This document shows positions 1-12,090 of a stretch of 64,000 nucleotides of DNA, one piece after another. The translations under genes and the position numbers were made by a program. Each line of letters starts with the position of its first letter. Position 1 is the first letter of the stretch. Below the pieces are notes generated by a model that saw only the letters and a program-made list of their open reading frames with translations, was not told the DNA's origin and did no database searches. The stretch covers positions 181,418,920-181,482,919 of the forward strand of contig JAVMKO010000002.1 of NCBI GenBank assembly GCA_032164245.1, given 5' to 3'. This DNA comes from Sternotherus odoratus (lineage: Eukaryota; Chordata; Testudines; Kinosternidae).

Positions 1-160
1 GGGGGCGTCAGAGGTGAGATCCGAAAATGTTTCGACCCTTACCAGCATCTAGACCCCAAGACCCCTAACTGTACTAAATTTCAAGTCTCTGGCTCAAACG
101 GTGCGGGAGGAGTTCGCTGTCATACATACATACATACACCACTTGACTTTTATATATATA
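1..160. repeat. Retroposon tail with CATA microsatellite, cut by window edge
   Basis: The first 120 bases are less AT-rich than what follows and end in a (CATA)n run at about 122-137, then a short TA-rich stretch near 150-160. This layout is typical of the 3' end of an interspersed retroposon with a microsatellite tail. The family is not recognised with certainty, and the 5' part lies outside the window. Confidence 0.3.
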
Positions 161-1179
161 GATGTGAACATGTAATTAAAGACGGTCAATGCACATGTAC
201 AAGGGGGATGAATTAAGGTTGCGCACACAACCCTAATGCCAACATTACCTAGTTTGTGAGCGCCTATCTTTGCAACCTAAATGTTCTTTTTAGCATAGGT
301 TGTATATATGCAATTTATTCTACTAATACTACTTTTTAAAATTCTATAGCTGCTAATTGTGAGGAACTCAATTGTTCCAAATTGTGCAATAGTTTTAAAA
401 TGTAGACACAATCACTGGAGACTAGATTAAGAACAAATATATTGTGCTGGTTATCAAGACACACTTTGACTAAGGTTTCGGGAGGTGTTTGAGGCCCCAG
501 TCTTGCTAACAACTTAAGCATGTGCCCTAAGTACGCGTGTAAGTAAACCCATTGACTACAAAGCCAAAATCATTGGTTTATATTTAAAATGCCATGGTGG
601 GCAATATTAAAAACTATGGGTTCCGGCATTAAGATGCTTCTCTTTGTAGGTAACACTCTCCTCTCTTCTCCAAGACTAGGCTCATATTATGCAGACTCCT
701 CCCTGATATCAAAGATAAGGGGAGATATGGTCCTAAGAAAGTTAAAACACTAGCACAATTTTTTACCTGCAAGAATTAAACCCATTAATGTTATTCTCAA
801 TAAAACTACATTTACAGGAGGTGGAAAACTCTTTATGTTGCATAGTGTTGTTACTAAGGGCCTCATCCTGAACGTGTTCACCTCCTAGTGACTGCAGGGT
901 CAGATAAAACTACTGTAGTAGCATAAGTAGAAAACCAAGAAATAAGTTGGTCAGGAAAGCTAAAAGTAAGATGAAACAAAGACCTTGGCTGGGACAGAGA
1001 GCAGACAGCAGGGAGAAAACACAGCTATGTTCTTAGAACACATTATATGCAAAACATGCATACGTTTTACAGCACTTGAACTGAGGAATGAGAGCATACC
1101 TGCGACAGATAGGGAAAGTACTGAACTGTGTAATTAAAGCTTTTTTCAGATGAAGAATCTTCCTTTGAGTCTTGCATAG

Positions 1180-1303
1180 TGACAGGTTTCAGAGTAGCAG
1201 CCGTGTTAGTCTGTATCCGCAAAAAGAACAGGAGTACTTGTGGCACTTTGTTAGTCTCTAACTTTGTTAGTCTCTAAGGTGCCACAAGTATTCCTGTTCT
1301 TCC
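1180..1303. mobile_element. Foldback/palindromic MITE remnant
   Basis: The left arm contains AGCAGCCGTGTTAGTCTGTA followed by a GTACTTGTGGCAC segment. The right arm contains the inverse, TTAGTCTCTAAGGTGCCACAAGTA. The middle of the element is deleted, and a short TTTGTTAGTCTCTAA segment is repeated in tandem at the junction. The same arms recur at 17.4, 50.0, 54.9 and 58.0 kb. I associate this family with turtle genomes, but the formal family name is not assigned. Confidence 0.65.
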
Positions 1304-3364
1304 TTTGAGTCATAACACATAAGCAAATGATTATCAACTAAGGTAAAATTAAAACTTATTGTATTTAACTTTTCTGTTTTTACTACTTCCATATATTTTG
1401 TGCAAAAATAACAGGATCACTTTTGCAATACCAAAATGTTTGGCTCTCAAACAGATTGAGGGAGAAAGTTATTAAAACTAGCCTGAATTTAAGCAGATGC
1501 CTGAAAGTGGAGAAACCAGGCACTTTGACATACTTTGCCCATGCCATTATTTACTAATAAAGACCCCATTTTGTTGTACAATACATAGCTGATTATATAC
1601 TAGCTTTAAAATATACAAAATGAACATTCTCTCTGTGAATGCACACTGCAATTGTGAAAGATTTCACAGTCATATATGCTGCAAGGATTCGAAGGTTAGT
1701 GTGTTTATAGTACTTGAAATAATAATACATATTTACCTGGTTCTTTGACTCACACATCATAATCATAAATAAGGTTCTTCAGGACTGTTACACCAATGCA
1801 AGTCCAAAAGACACAGTGACTCAGCCTGGGTTAAAACACTATCTTTTGACATTAATGTCCTTGCCAACTATTTGTATTGTCTTCCTCTGCTAAGATTAAT
1901 CACTGAAGTGTAGCAGGCCCATCATCTGAAAGCCCTGCAATTCTTTGAATATCAGACAAGTTTCAGATGTGTGGAAGCATGTGTGCCTATGGTGTGGCAA
2001 CAGCAATGACCTTGATGGTCAAAGATACCCTGCTGGTCAGATATCAGGCAGGATTGTTAATTCTGCCAGGATTTTTTAAAGGATTTATCATCATCAACAT
2101 CCAGTGTTCTTGACTTATTTTTTTAGGTCTGGTAGGGAAAGAAAAAAAATCACATTAGAGTGGTTCTATTTTTTCTTCTCATAGATCCCAGAGAGTACTG
2201 ATGAGAGAGTGTTATTCCTGTCTGAGTACTCTGAGCTGGAGGGTCCGACATGAGCTTAATATTGTTACCCCACTTGATCAACGTGGAAAGCTATTAGCGG
2301 AAACGGAGAGTTAATAAGAGACAGTGACAGACATTTACTTGCTATCCCATTATCTGACAGAGATCATTACCAGCATGAAAGCTAACAGGCTTAAGCAGAG
2401 TCTAGACAAGCAGAGTCTAGACAAGACTGAGGTAATGCTCATTGACAGGAGGCAGCACACAGAGGAAAATGATGAAATCTATGAGCAATCCTATAAATTA
2501 TTACATTTGCTTGCCATTTGTCAAAGTGGTCTGCAATCTCTAAGTGATCAGAAATGTCTTTTTCCATCTTGGTGTCGTCAGAAGTCTGTTTTTTTATTGC
2601 TGGTGTAGACGTCGCTATGTTCCTACATGCCTTTGTTACCTCTAGAATAGTGCTTCAATGCACCCTATCGATATCCAACCACAGGTGCAACACAAATTCC
2701 AGTTAGGGAAGAATGGAGCTTTCTGCCACCTGATAAAGGCGACCAGCAGGGGCACATATATTATAAGGGTGCTCCAAACTACACAATGGCTATTAGAAAA
2801 CTTCTGGGTAAAATTCAAGGTGTTGGTTAATATCTACAAAACCCTAACTGGCCAAAGTCTAACTACTTCAAGACCTCTCCAACTAATCACACAAGCTGTG
2901 TTTGCCCAAAACACTTCAGATCAGTGAGGTTTGCGGAAGCGAGCGCTTGTTGGCAGCACAGGACCATACCTTCAGAATTCATTCGCTGCCTCAAGTTAGA
3001 CTAAATCCAAGCCTGACTATATTCATGAAACTATGTTATACATGCCTTTGTTTAAGGGTTTCCATAATTGCTGGTTCCCTTCTCTTGTTATTTAACCTAC
3101 TGATTAAGGTCTTACTCTTTTTGAAGGCTTGAAATGGGGTGAGGGCGGTTCCACTGGGTATTTAGCGTCCTACACGTGGGAAATGTTTTTGCCTTAATCT
3201 AAGTGCTATTCCAGATATTTTGGGGGAAAATGCAGTATAAATGCTTGAAATACATAAAATAAGTAAATAATTTTCTACACCTCTAATTTTCTTGACCCTT
3301 TAAAATACTACTTTCTTAAACTGAGCAAGCAAACTCATGGCCATGAAGGGAAGATTTCTCAATA

Positions 3365-3663
3365 CAGTAGACTCTCAATTATCCAGGATGATAGGGAAAA
3401 AATAAATCCTGGTTAATAAAATCCTGGATAATCACCATCCATAGGAAATATGGGGAGGGGTGGTTGGTTCACCAGCCACCCTGCGCTGGGGGGAGGTGGT
3501 GCTGGTTCACTGGCTGCCATGTGCCCTGGTGGGGTGTTTTTTTGTGTTTCCTTGGGGTGGCAATAAAGCCAGAGACCGCCCTGCGAGTTACACATAGTTT
3601 TTTTGACATCCTGGTTAATCCACATCCTGGTTAACCCAATCCTGGATAATCGAGAATCTACTG
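3365..3663. mobile_element. Tigger/pogo-like non-autonomous DNA transposon
   Basis: A 299-bp element with terminal inverted repeats starting CAGTAGACTCTCAATTATCC and ending in the inverse (…GATAATCGAGAATCTACTG). It is flanked by TA on both sides (3363-3364 and 3664-3665), the target duplication expected for the Tc1/mariner superfamily. The TIR sequence resembles Tigger-type ends. No transposase frame is present. A related copy lies at 28.2 kb. Confidence 0.75.
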
Positions 3664-4068
3664 TATTGATTAATGTATGTAACAATGAATGCTGACTGCA
3701 TATATCAGTGAACAGCAAGATTTATTGCCTCCTGTACTATATATTGACCTCTGCTTCATGTCAGTCTATTTTTAGTTCATAGGGCAATAAATTTTGATGT
3801 TCCAATCAACCAATCAATATCTGCTTCCTATTACATAGGGCATAAAGGATATTAAAAGTATACCATTCAATGTTGGACTAGAAAATACAAGCATCTTTCT
3901 AAATCGAAATGGGGAAAAAAGATCAGCTCTAATGCAATTTCATGTATGCTATTGTCCCCTAATAAAACTCACAGGAATAGGTCCAGGATCGTGTATTAAT
4001 ATATTTAACTTTTACTTTTAAGACTATGTGGTAATATCAAGTTTGAATAATTGCTTCTGCAACCTGAC

Positions 4069-4228
4069 CTGCCAGCATCTGTCTCCTTGAAGATTCCATC
4101 TTGATTGGGACATAGTTCACAGCTAGGAGATACCCCACATTTGCATGCATCACAAAACCAAGGTTCAGTGGAGTTTTCTGAAGCCGAGCTCATAATAGAA
4201 TCACTCTCTCCGTCAACACCATAGCAAC
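4069..4228 (-). CDS. PHF14: PHF14 exon 5 (extended PHD zinc module, part)
   Basis: The minus strand encodes C-Y-G-V-D-G-E-S-D-S…W-F-C-D-A-C-K-C-G-V-S-P-S-C-E-L-C-P-N-Q-D-G…D-A-G-R, which I recognise as PHF14, a nuclear histone-reading PHD-finger protein. The cysteines continue the first PHD finger begun in exon 4 and start the adjoining zinc-knuckle module. The acceptor is …CTGTAG at 4230-4229. The donor is GCAG|GTCAGG after 4069. The exon is 160 nt, entered in phase 1 and left in phase 2, which agrees with exon 4. The next exon, expected to complete an Arg codon and continue with Trp-Val-His, is not in the window. No stop or frameshift is seen, so the exon looks functional. Confidence 0.95.
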
Positions 4229-7200
4229 CTACAGACAGAGAAAATAAAGAGCAATTGAATACAAAAGGAGATACGATTATTTCAAAACAGACTTCAAGGA
4301 ACAGATTTTCAACCCAGTCCTAAACAGGCTTTATGCAGGCACAAATAACTGCAAGCACAACTTTGCACCAGGATGTATTTGCACAAAGGCAAGTATCTGA
4401 AAAATCTAGTCCTTGAAGGTAACCTGCAAAGGGTTTTTTAAAAAAAATTGGGCCTTTGATTTTTACTTCTCCATTAATATTTAATATTTATAGAAAGAAG
4501 GCCTAAAATTGTTTGTTTATATGTAAAAACATGTTTTATCTGTATGATTTGTATGTTTTTTGAACAAAAAATACCAAGACCCTCCACTCTGGTCTGCCCT
4601 AGTTTGGTAAGACTATTAAGGGTAAACTTTAACTTCTTAACTGAAGGGATAGGAGTGTTGAATCTTTATTAAAGGCTTCTATTATTCCAAATGTTAGTCA
4701 GTAAAAATTAAATTGGCATTAAAAGGGATTACAAACAGCAATTAAAATCCTCTCACGTTTTTTACTCATTATGTCATGATTACATTAGTTCTCCAGTCAG
4801 TTTGTAGTCTCCCTGACAGGAACTGACCTATTAATGTAAAAATAAAATAATTAAAAACTTTTCAGGCCTTCTTTTTTGTACATCATAAATTTAAAAAAGG
4901 GTACAAGCTATTTTTTCCCCTTTCCAGGTCACTTTTAAAATGAAAATGTAGAACATGAATAAACGCATAAAGCAAGAACAAAATTCTAAGTAAGTAAATG
5001 TAGATTTATAAAGATGTCAAAATATTTACAAATAGTACTTATACAGATATTTCAAATTAGACTTCAAGGGTATTTTTACTAGCATTATTAGGAGTTCCCC
5101 CTCCCAGGATAGAACATCCAGGATAGAAAATAAGGCATGTTCTATTGTCCCAAAGAACATTCCAGAAGCCAGCCAGCTTCCTTCTCCCCCCTCCCCCCCC
5201 CCATTTTCTGCAATATATTTGAGAAATCTTACTGTATGAAGTTTATGTATCATTGTGGGCCAATGATTATAGGCAACTCCCTGGAGGAGAGTGAATACTT
5301 CCCTCCTGGAATTAAGAACAGTAAGGGGACTATTAGGCATATTCACTCAAGATGTAAACACCGCCAGTGAGGTACCAGCACCTGGAGAGCTTTGCACATA
5401 CTGGTGGCAAACTGGATTCTCCAGAGACCAACATACAAAAAATGACTTTTGGATATATAGCCTCAATTTAAACTGACTCAGTTTTTTTCTACCCAGCAAA
5501 CTGACAAAAAATTCTGTCTTGGGGGGGGGGGAGGGGGAGAGGAGCGGCAATCCTTAGGGAAGGGTTTGAAGGTCTGACTCCTGCTAGGGCTCCTCCTAGA
5601 GTTAGGGAGGAGGGGAGTGTCCTCTGGTAAGTTTTTTTTTAAGCATGCATATAGGTTTATTGATATGTTTTCTCAATAATTACTTTTACCTTAAGAATAA
5701 GTGTGCTTGCTTAGAAAGACCTGTGTGGTAACTTACAGCGATGGGCAATTATGCAGTTTACAGCCTCTGAAGAGAAACCAACCACAGACTCTGGCCATTT
5801 AGGCTATCTGGCTTCCTGAGAATAACAATGTAGGCAAGGAACTTTGCAGCCTGAAAAAAACCCTGGTCAGTAGGGAAAGAAATATAGGTCTCCACCCAAC
5901 AGAGATGACAGCAAGGGAGGTGAAGGCCTAAAAGTAGGAGCCCTTGCTGCGTCATGTGGAGAATACAATGTCAGTTGCCCTGAACGTTGACATGCAATAT
6001 GTATCATAATAGCACAGACTATTTAAAAGTTGTGAATGTGTACTTGAAACAAATCTAATTTGCCTACAGTTACTTTTTTGGAATGTTACACAAAAATGGA
6101 ATGTTTCTGGAATGTTACACAATCTTCTTTGTCCCCAAAATCTCATATTTGTAAAGTTAGGCTCACAGATTTGCAGGGCTCAGGAAATGTAGTAGAAGCA
6201 TCCCCACAGCCACATGAGACCTATAAGGGCTACAAGATAGATTCTTCAGTGTAGGCTTCCTTGTCTAGGCCCATTTCTCGATTCTTTCCTAAAACAGCAG
6301 GGTTAAGGGACCATCTCCTTCCATTCTGCCATCCCCAAAACAGCACTAATTTAAAAGCTACAGATCAACTGTGAGAAAAATCAAACATAAAACATACAAA
6401 TATAGTCAAATCCACCCTCTTCATACAGTTTTAAACTCCTCATAGCTCCTGATTCCCCTTTCACTCCCATTGCTAATAAATCACTCAGAATGATCTACTT
6501 AATCTCTTCCAACCCATCTCTTCTCCTTCGTAAATAGAATTCTCCCCATCTTCTACTGATCACATCACATAACCATGTCTACCTTCTCCTGCACTCTCTC
6601 CCTCATCAAGACAATAAGTCAACTGTACAGAAGAAATCTGCTTAAGTATTTTACAACATTTGGAATCAAAACTTTAAAAAGGGTAAGGAAGGGTCACCTC
6701 TCACCCAGTTTTTAATGAAAGCATAAGTAAATTGCTTATGACAATTATACCAATGTTCTTCTTAAAATATATATTTTTAAATCCAGTTTAGTAAAAGCTA
6801 CTCATAGCTGGATTTAATTGGCCTCAAAACATGTCACAGTATTCTCACATTTGTGAGTGTTTCATGCCAGAACAATTAAAGTCTCAGTTACAAAGCTGTT
6901 CTAACCATCACAATGTGTTCTACGGCCACAAACTTTTCTTCACTGCCTAGAGGGCACTCCCTTAAATGCTGTTTATTCAGTTACATTATTGAAACTGGGG
7001 AATTTGCATTAGCTCTTCTGACATTTTAGGTTAAAAGAGAGTGTTAGAACTGCATTAGTAGTGAGTCACTACTTCCTTTCTGAACACTATTTTTCTCAAT
7101 TATGAAGCTGCTTAAGATACTCTGACTTTTAAGCAGTGGAATATTGAAGACCTTCTGTCTTTATTGGATTCGGTCAAGTTAGAGAACATTAACTTGCTTT

Positions 7201-10200
7201 TAATTTTTTTCTTTTAAATTTGACTTTCATTTATCTAAGTTCTCAAGCATAAATCACGGTTCATATTAACAAATGTACTTTATACAGTAAAATTAGAAAC
7301 ATGCCCAACAAACTGATGTAGTGTTTACATTAGTACAGTTTTACCATGTTATATTTCATCTCATCTTGCATATGGTAGCGCTCAGAACTGTATTAAAGCA
7401 AACTAAATGTTCAGAGATAAGTGGGTTAAAGTTTTAGTTAAAACAGACATTTCATTAACAGTGTAGAGGTCAATGTGGTTGTTGTAGCCCAGATACTGTA
7501 TAGATGGACACACTAGGAATACCTAGAAAAACAAAACATAGCTGAACAGATCTGTCAGTCTTCTCTGCATCAGTCTTTACTTGTCCTCAAACGTCCCTCA
7601 TCATTCACTCCCGAAAGGCACCTACACTGGAGTCCTTTTGCTTGTATTACTGAAAATTACTTTAATCAGAAATTAAAGACTCCTGAAATAGGTTTCAAGT
7701 TTTAGTTACACTAAAGGACTGACTACCCTGGTTTTAAATTTTCCTGCATGAATTATATTTGTCTCCTTTATTTTCACTTTTCGTCACACATTAAGGCCTG
7801 GGCAGACTGAGATGGTATGCTACTTATTACACTGACCTATATAACTTTATAGAAAATTTCAGTGAAATCGAAATTTAGGTACAAGCAACTTCCACCAAGC
7901 ACTTAGGGATATTTGTTTACAATAAGGGGCCTTGTTTGAAACTATTAACAGGTGCATTCCCACATCTCCCTGAACTTTTTCAATCAAGGAGATCTTATAT
8001 ATGTTTCTCATGAAACTTATTTAATTTATTTCTAGGCAATACATAACTGAGAATGTTTTACAGAGATTACTCTCTTTTCTTATACAACCTAGCCATTTAT
8101 GTAGGCCTGAGAGCAATGGAACAGCTTATTAGAGTGCCTGAATTGGTTGCAAGAATAAACTCTTATCTACAAAAACAGATGAAATCCCAGAATATTTGAA
8201 GACAATTTGGTCGGGGGGAAGGGGAAGAGGAGGGAGTTTACAGCTGTAAAACAAAGAATACTGCCAATGACTTTACATCAATATAAAAAATAAAATCATG
8301 GTATCTATAGGAACAGAAAACTAAAATGCACATTTCCATTCTCCTTTCTCCTTTTATCAATATAAAAGTAAACATTTTCCTTGTAAACATTTCAGAAAAA
8401 GCTACGTTTTTACAAGGATATATTCAGCACAAAATTTACATTTTAAAAAGGGACACCATCAACTTAAAAATTATCTACTGGTGTTATAGGATTTCAGCTA
8501 AAGGTTAGTGGAAAAATATTGTTTTCATTTTGTTTACTTTGTGAATGTGACATCAGCTGGTGTTTCCCATGCACTTAGAAACAAAGGCATTTCACAAAAA
8601 AATAGAAAAATGTTATTGTATAATCACAAAAATGGATAGTCAGGAGGCAATATAGTACCCAAAACTATTTTTGAACTTTGCTAATAAAAAAAGATAAAAT
8701 TTCAAGTTGAGGGTGAGAACCAAGTATCAGTACTGTAAATTGAAGATTTGAATGGCACATATCACATGTTCCCTAACTTGTGAGCCAAGTTACTAAACAC
8801 AAGAAAAATGGGGAGTAATTCTATAATGGGTCTTTTTTTCCCTGCATGAATTCTGCTGGAAGACATTAGAGGTAGCTTTGAAGTTAGGAAAGTGGACATA
8901 ACAAGTGACGCGTCCACAAATGCAAATGAGTAATTCATTGCACGGTTGCAGAAATAAAAGGTGGTCATAGTAAAATTATGCAAAAATGGAAAAAATTATG
9001 GGATCCCTCGAGGATGAATGGTGACATTTACTGCTTATAGAACATAATCTAACCCACTTAAATTTGTTTTATATTAGATACAAGTTTAATATAATCTTAA
9101 CTAATACTCTAATCTAATAAAATAATAATAGAAGTATAACTGAAAAATAAGTCATTTTGATTTCTAGTAAATTTGATTTCTAGTAGTGTAAAAATAAAAA
9201 CTTCACTTTTTTTCACATCATCATAAAAACATGAATTTGTGTTTTACCACACCAGAGTCCACTTTCCTAATTCTGACGCTTCGGACGAAGATGAAAAATC
9301 CCATTAACTATTCTGGCCAATTATGAAATTCTATACACAGACACAAAAATCATCTTTCATTTCAGAACTGATCCACAAATGCCCCAAAGCATGGCATTTA
9401 TCCTCTCAAAGATTATATATTAGAAATATTATTAGCCATAAAAATTATCCAACCAATCAGAGCAGCTTTAATATAATAAGATAAAAATGATATTCATATG
9501 TGAAATCTATGTACTAACCACCACACAAAAACATTTAACAAACCGAAATTTGTTACTATGGTAACTTCAATAAAAATCTTGTAAAAACTAGGAAAATCAG
9601 ATCCTTAAAAAATAGGAATTAATGCAATTCATCTCTATAGCAGATTTTTTGGAGACCACTATGCTCATTTTGAGTAAACGACATGAATTACCCTAAATCT
9701 TTAACAATGTTACAGTTAATTAATGGGTTCTAATATAAATTGCATCCTTCCTTTTGAATTTATATTTATTAATAAAAATAATTCCTAAAACACTCACTAA
9801 CACAAAGTTATAATCTTATGCTATCAATTACATATTATGATCTTGAAGACACCAATTATTTAGCAACGTAGATTATGTATTTGCTTCTTGCACTGAATTT
9901 TGGCCCAAATTCTATGTTCTGTTTTCAAATAAAAAAGTAAAGTAATAGGCCCAAAAGTGATCTTGAGCACCCACAATTCTTGTATAGGTCAATGGGAGTT
10001 GTTGACATGATAAGCACCTCACAAATTAAATCCTAAGGCCCCAAACCTACAAACACTTAAATATGAAAGTAACTTTAATTACATGAATAGCCCATTCAAT
10101 TCAACAGAATAAACAGAAGAATAAAGTTTCTCATATGCTTACGTGTTTGTCAGCTTGCGGACTAAGCAGGCTAGTGTAGCTCTACCACAGGATGTCACAA

Positions 10201-12090
10201 ATGAAGCTACTGTAGGCCTGAACAATAAATCATTACATATCTATCGCTTGCTTTAAAAAGAGTAGGGTGGTGGCAAAGTTGATTAAAAAAAAATTTAAAC
10301 ATTGAACTCAAATATACAATTTCAGTTTATATAACAAAGAAAAAGTGCAACCAATAAAGGATGTGTTCATATACTTCCAATCTAAAAAATATGCAAGTCT
10401 GCATGTAAACTCAAATCAATGTTGCAAGGTTTATTAACTTCAGTTCTAAATGTCAAAAGTTTACGTAAATCTACTTTAAAAAATATTTTTTAAATTAGCT
10501 AAAAGCAGTTCAGGAAATTGCTACTTAATTTTTGTGCAAGAACAAAAGCATTGTTCTTGACACTAGTAATTAAATTTTGTCCTGGCAAGAAATATTCAAG
10601 GCAATACAGTATTTCTATATGACATCTCAATCTCTGAAAATTCACCTATTGCTCAACAGGAAACTATATTTTGCACTACAATAATGCAATAAACAGCAGA
10701 GGGTTATTAAAAATTAAATTCAGCTACTTTTCAAGTAAGATGGATCAGTTAATATTTTTGTTTGCGAGCAGTTAAACTATTGAATTCTGCAATTATATGG
10801 CAATGCAATTTGTTGGTTTGTTTCATTATCCATTGGCTAGCCTAAAATAGTAACAATGCTCAAATTCCTCTAGTGACAGAATTATAATTTTCCATACTAA
10901 ACTAAAACTAACTTCAGGAAATTAAGCAACATCATAGAAATTTTAAAAAATATTACTCTTCCATTCTCATGCAACACTCATCAGTAAGATCAAAAAATAT
11001 AAGAAATCTGTGTAAACTGTAAAACAAAAGGACAAGTATACTAGGAGATGTGTTAATGTATCAGCTACCATAGCTAAAAACCATTTATTAGATTCCATAC
11101 ATTAAATTCTACTATTTTCTTTATAGATAAAAAAAGTTCTAATATTAATCCAGTAAATGGCACTGGAGATTATATCTGGGCAATAACATTAATATACAGA
11201 ATGCTGTATAGCCAAATATAAATTGTTTACTAGAGTTGATGAATATACTTCTGCCTTAGAATACCCCAGAGCAGATTGTGATTTCCTCAAATTTGATTAG
11301 TCAAAATTACTCAGCAGTATTCAGGGGTGACATTTTATTTTACCATATGGATTGATGACAATCAGTTTCTTTCAACCATTTAATGCTTTTTTAGCAATGC
11401 CATCTAGTTATCAGATTTGGTTTAATAACAAATCTGCTAATAAATCGACATTTTAACCTCCTCAAAATCATCTTGTTTTGATTGAGGGCTGTTGCCCTAA
11501 TTAAATTTGTTAATGAAGTAATGTGCCTAGGGTACTTAATCTAACTCTTTCTAGAATTACAAATGCATTTATAATAATTATTTTATGTGCTGACCAAACT
11601 TCATTTATATAATAATGCAAAGTTAACTCCCTCTGCCAAGTATTAACAAATGTGTGACGTAATTGTTTCCTTAGCCAAACATATTTTTTAACATAAACTG
11701 AACTCAGTGACAGCCTTAATTTTAAAATAAATATATTAGCCACAAGGAGGCGTTCAACCTTTTTGTTAACTACAGCTTGCAAAAGCTCTGCAGCATATTG
11801 ATATAATTGTTAAAAGGGCAGCTGTTACTGAGAGAGAATGCACTTGGTTATCATTAATCACTGCTGCTAAATACCCTGAAAGAATCTTGTCCACAACAGA
11901 AGAAAATGAAGGGAAGTCAACCCACAAAAATGCAATTCAGCCAGAGACTTGTGTACACACTCAGGGAAATAAAGCTACACAGCAAGGATGGAACTATACT
12001 ACATAGAATATCTGTTCTGCAGATATTATTATGACTTTATATCTAAGCCACTTTACTATAGGGTCACAGAAATGCCATCTACCTGCATCA
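4229..12090 (-). other. PHF14: PHF14 intron 4, left part, AT-rich with no clear feature
   Basis: Plain AT-rich intronic DNA. Small landmarks are a poly-C/poly-G pair (5188-5202 and 5521-5530) and many short A/T runs. The open frames of 60-106 codons here show no domain, no codon-like bias and no splice support. I see no RNA gene or well-bounded transposon between 6 and 12 kb. Confidence 0.6.

Larger units (their letters stand above)
161..4068 (-). other. PHF14: PHF14 intron 5 (partial), noncoding
   Basis: AT-rich sequence downstream (in gene orientation) of exon 5. I looked on the minus strand for the next PHF14 exon, which should start with the codons for the W-V-H-I-V-C segment of the extended PHD module, and did not find it. 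The intron therefore appears to continue past the left edge. It holds a foldback remnant near 1.2 kb and a Tigger-like element at 3.4 kb. The short open frames at 2.3-3.1 kb show no recognisable domain. Confidence 0.6.

Noticed and set aside
2324..3132. Cluster of plus-strand open frames (76-94 codons)
   Set aside because: They are short, overlapping, without domains, and at about the size expected by chance in this composition.
1..4068. Next PHF14 exon left of exon 5
   Set aside because: No minus-strand segment with the expected Trp-Val-His-Ile-Val-Cys continuation and splice sites was found.
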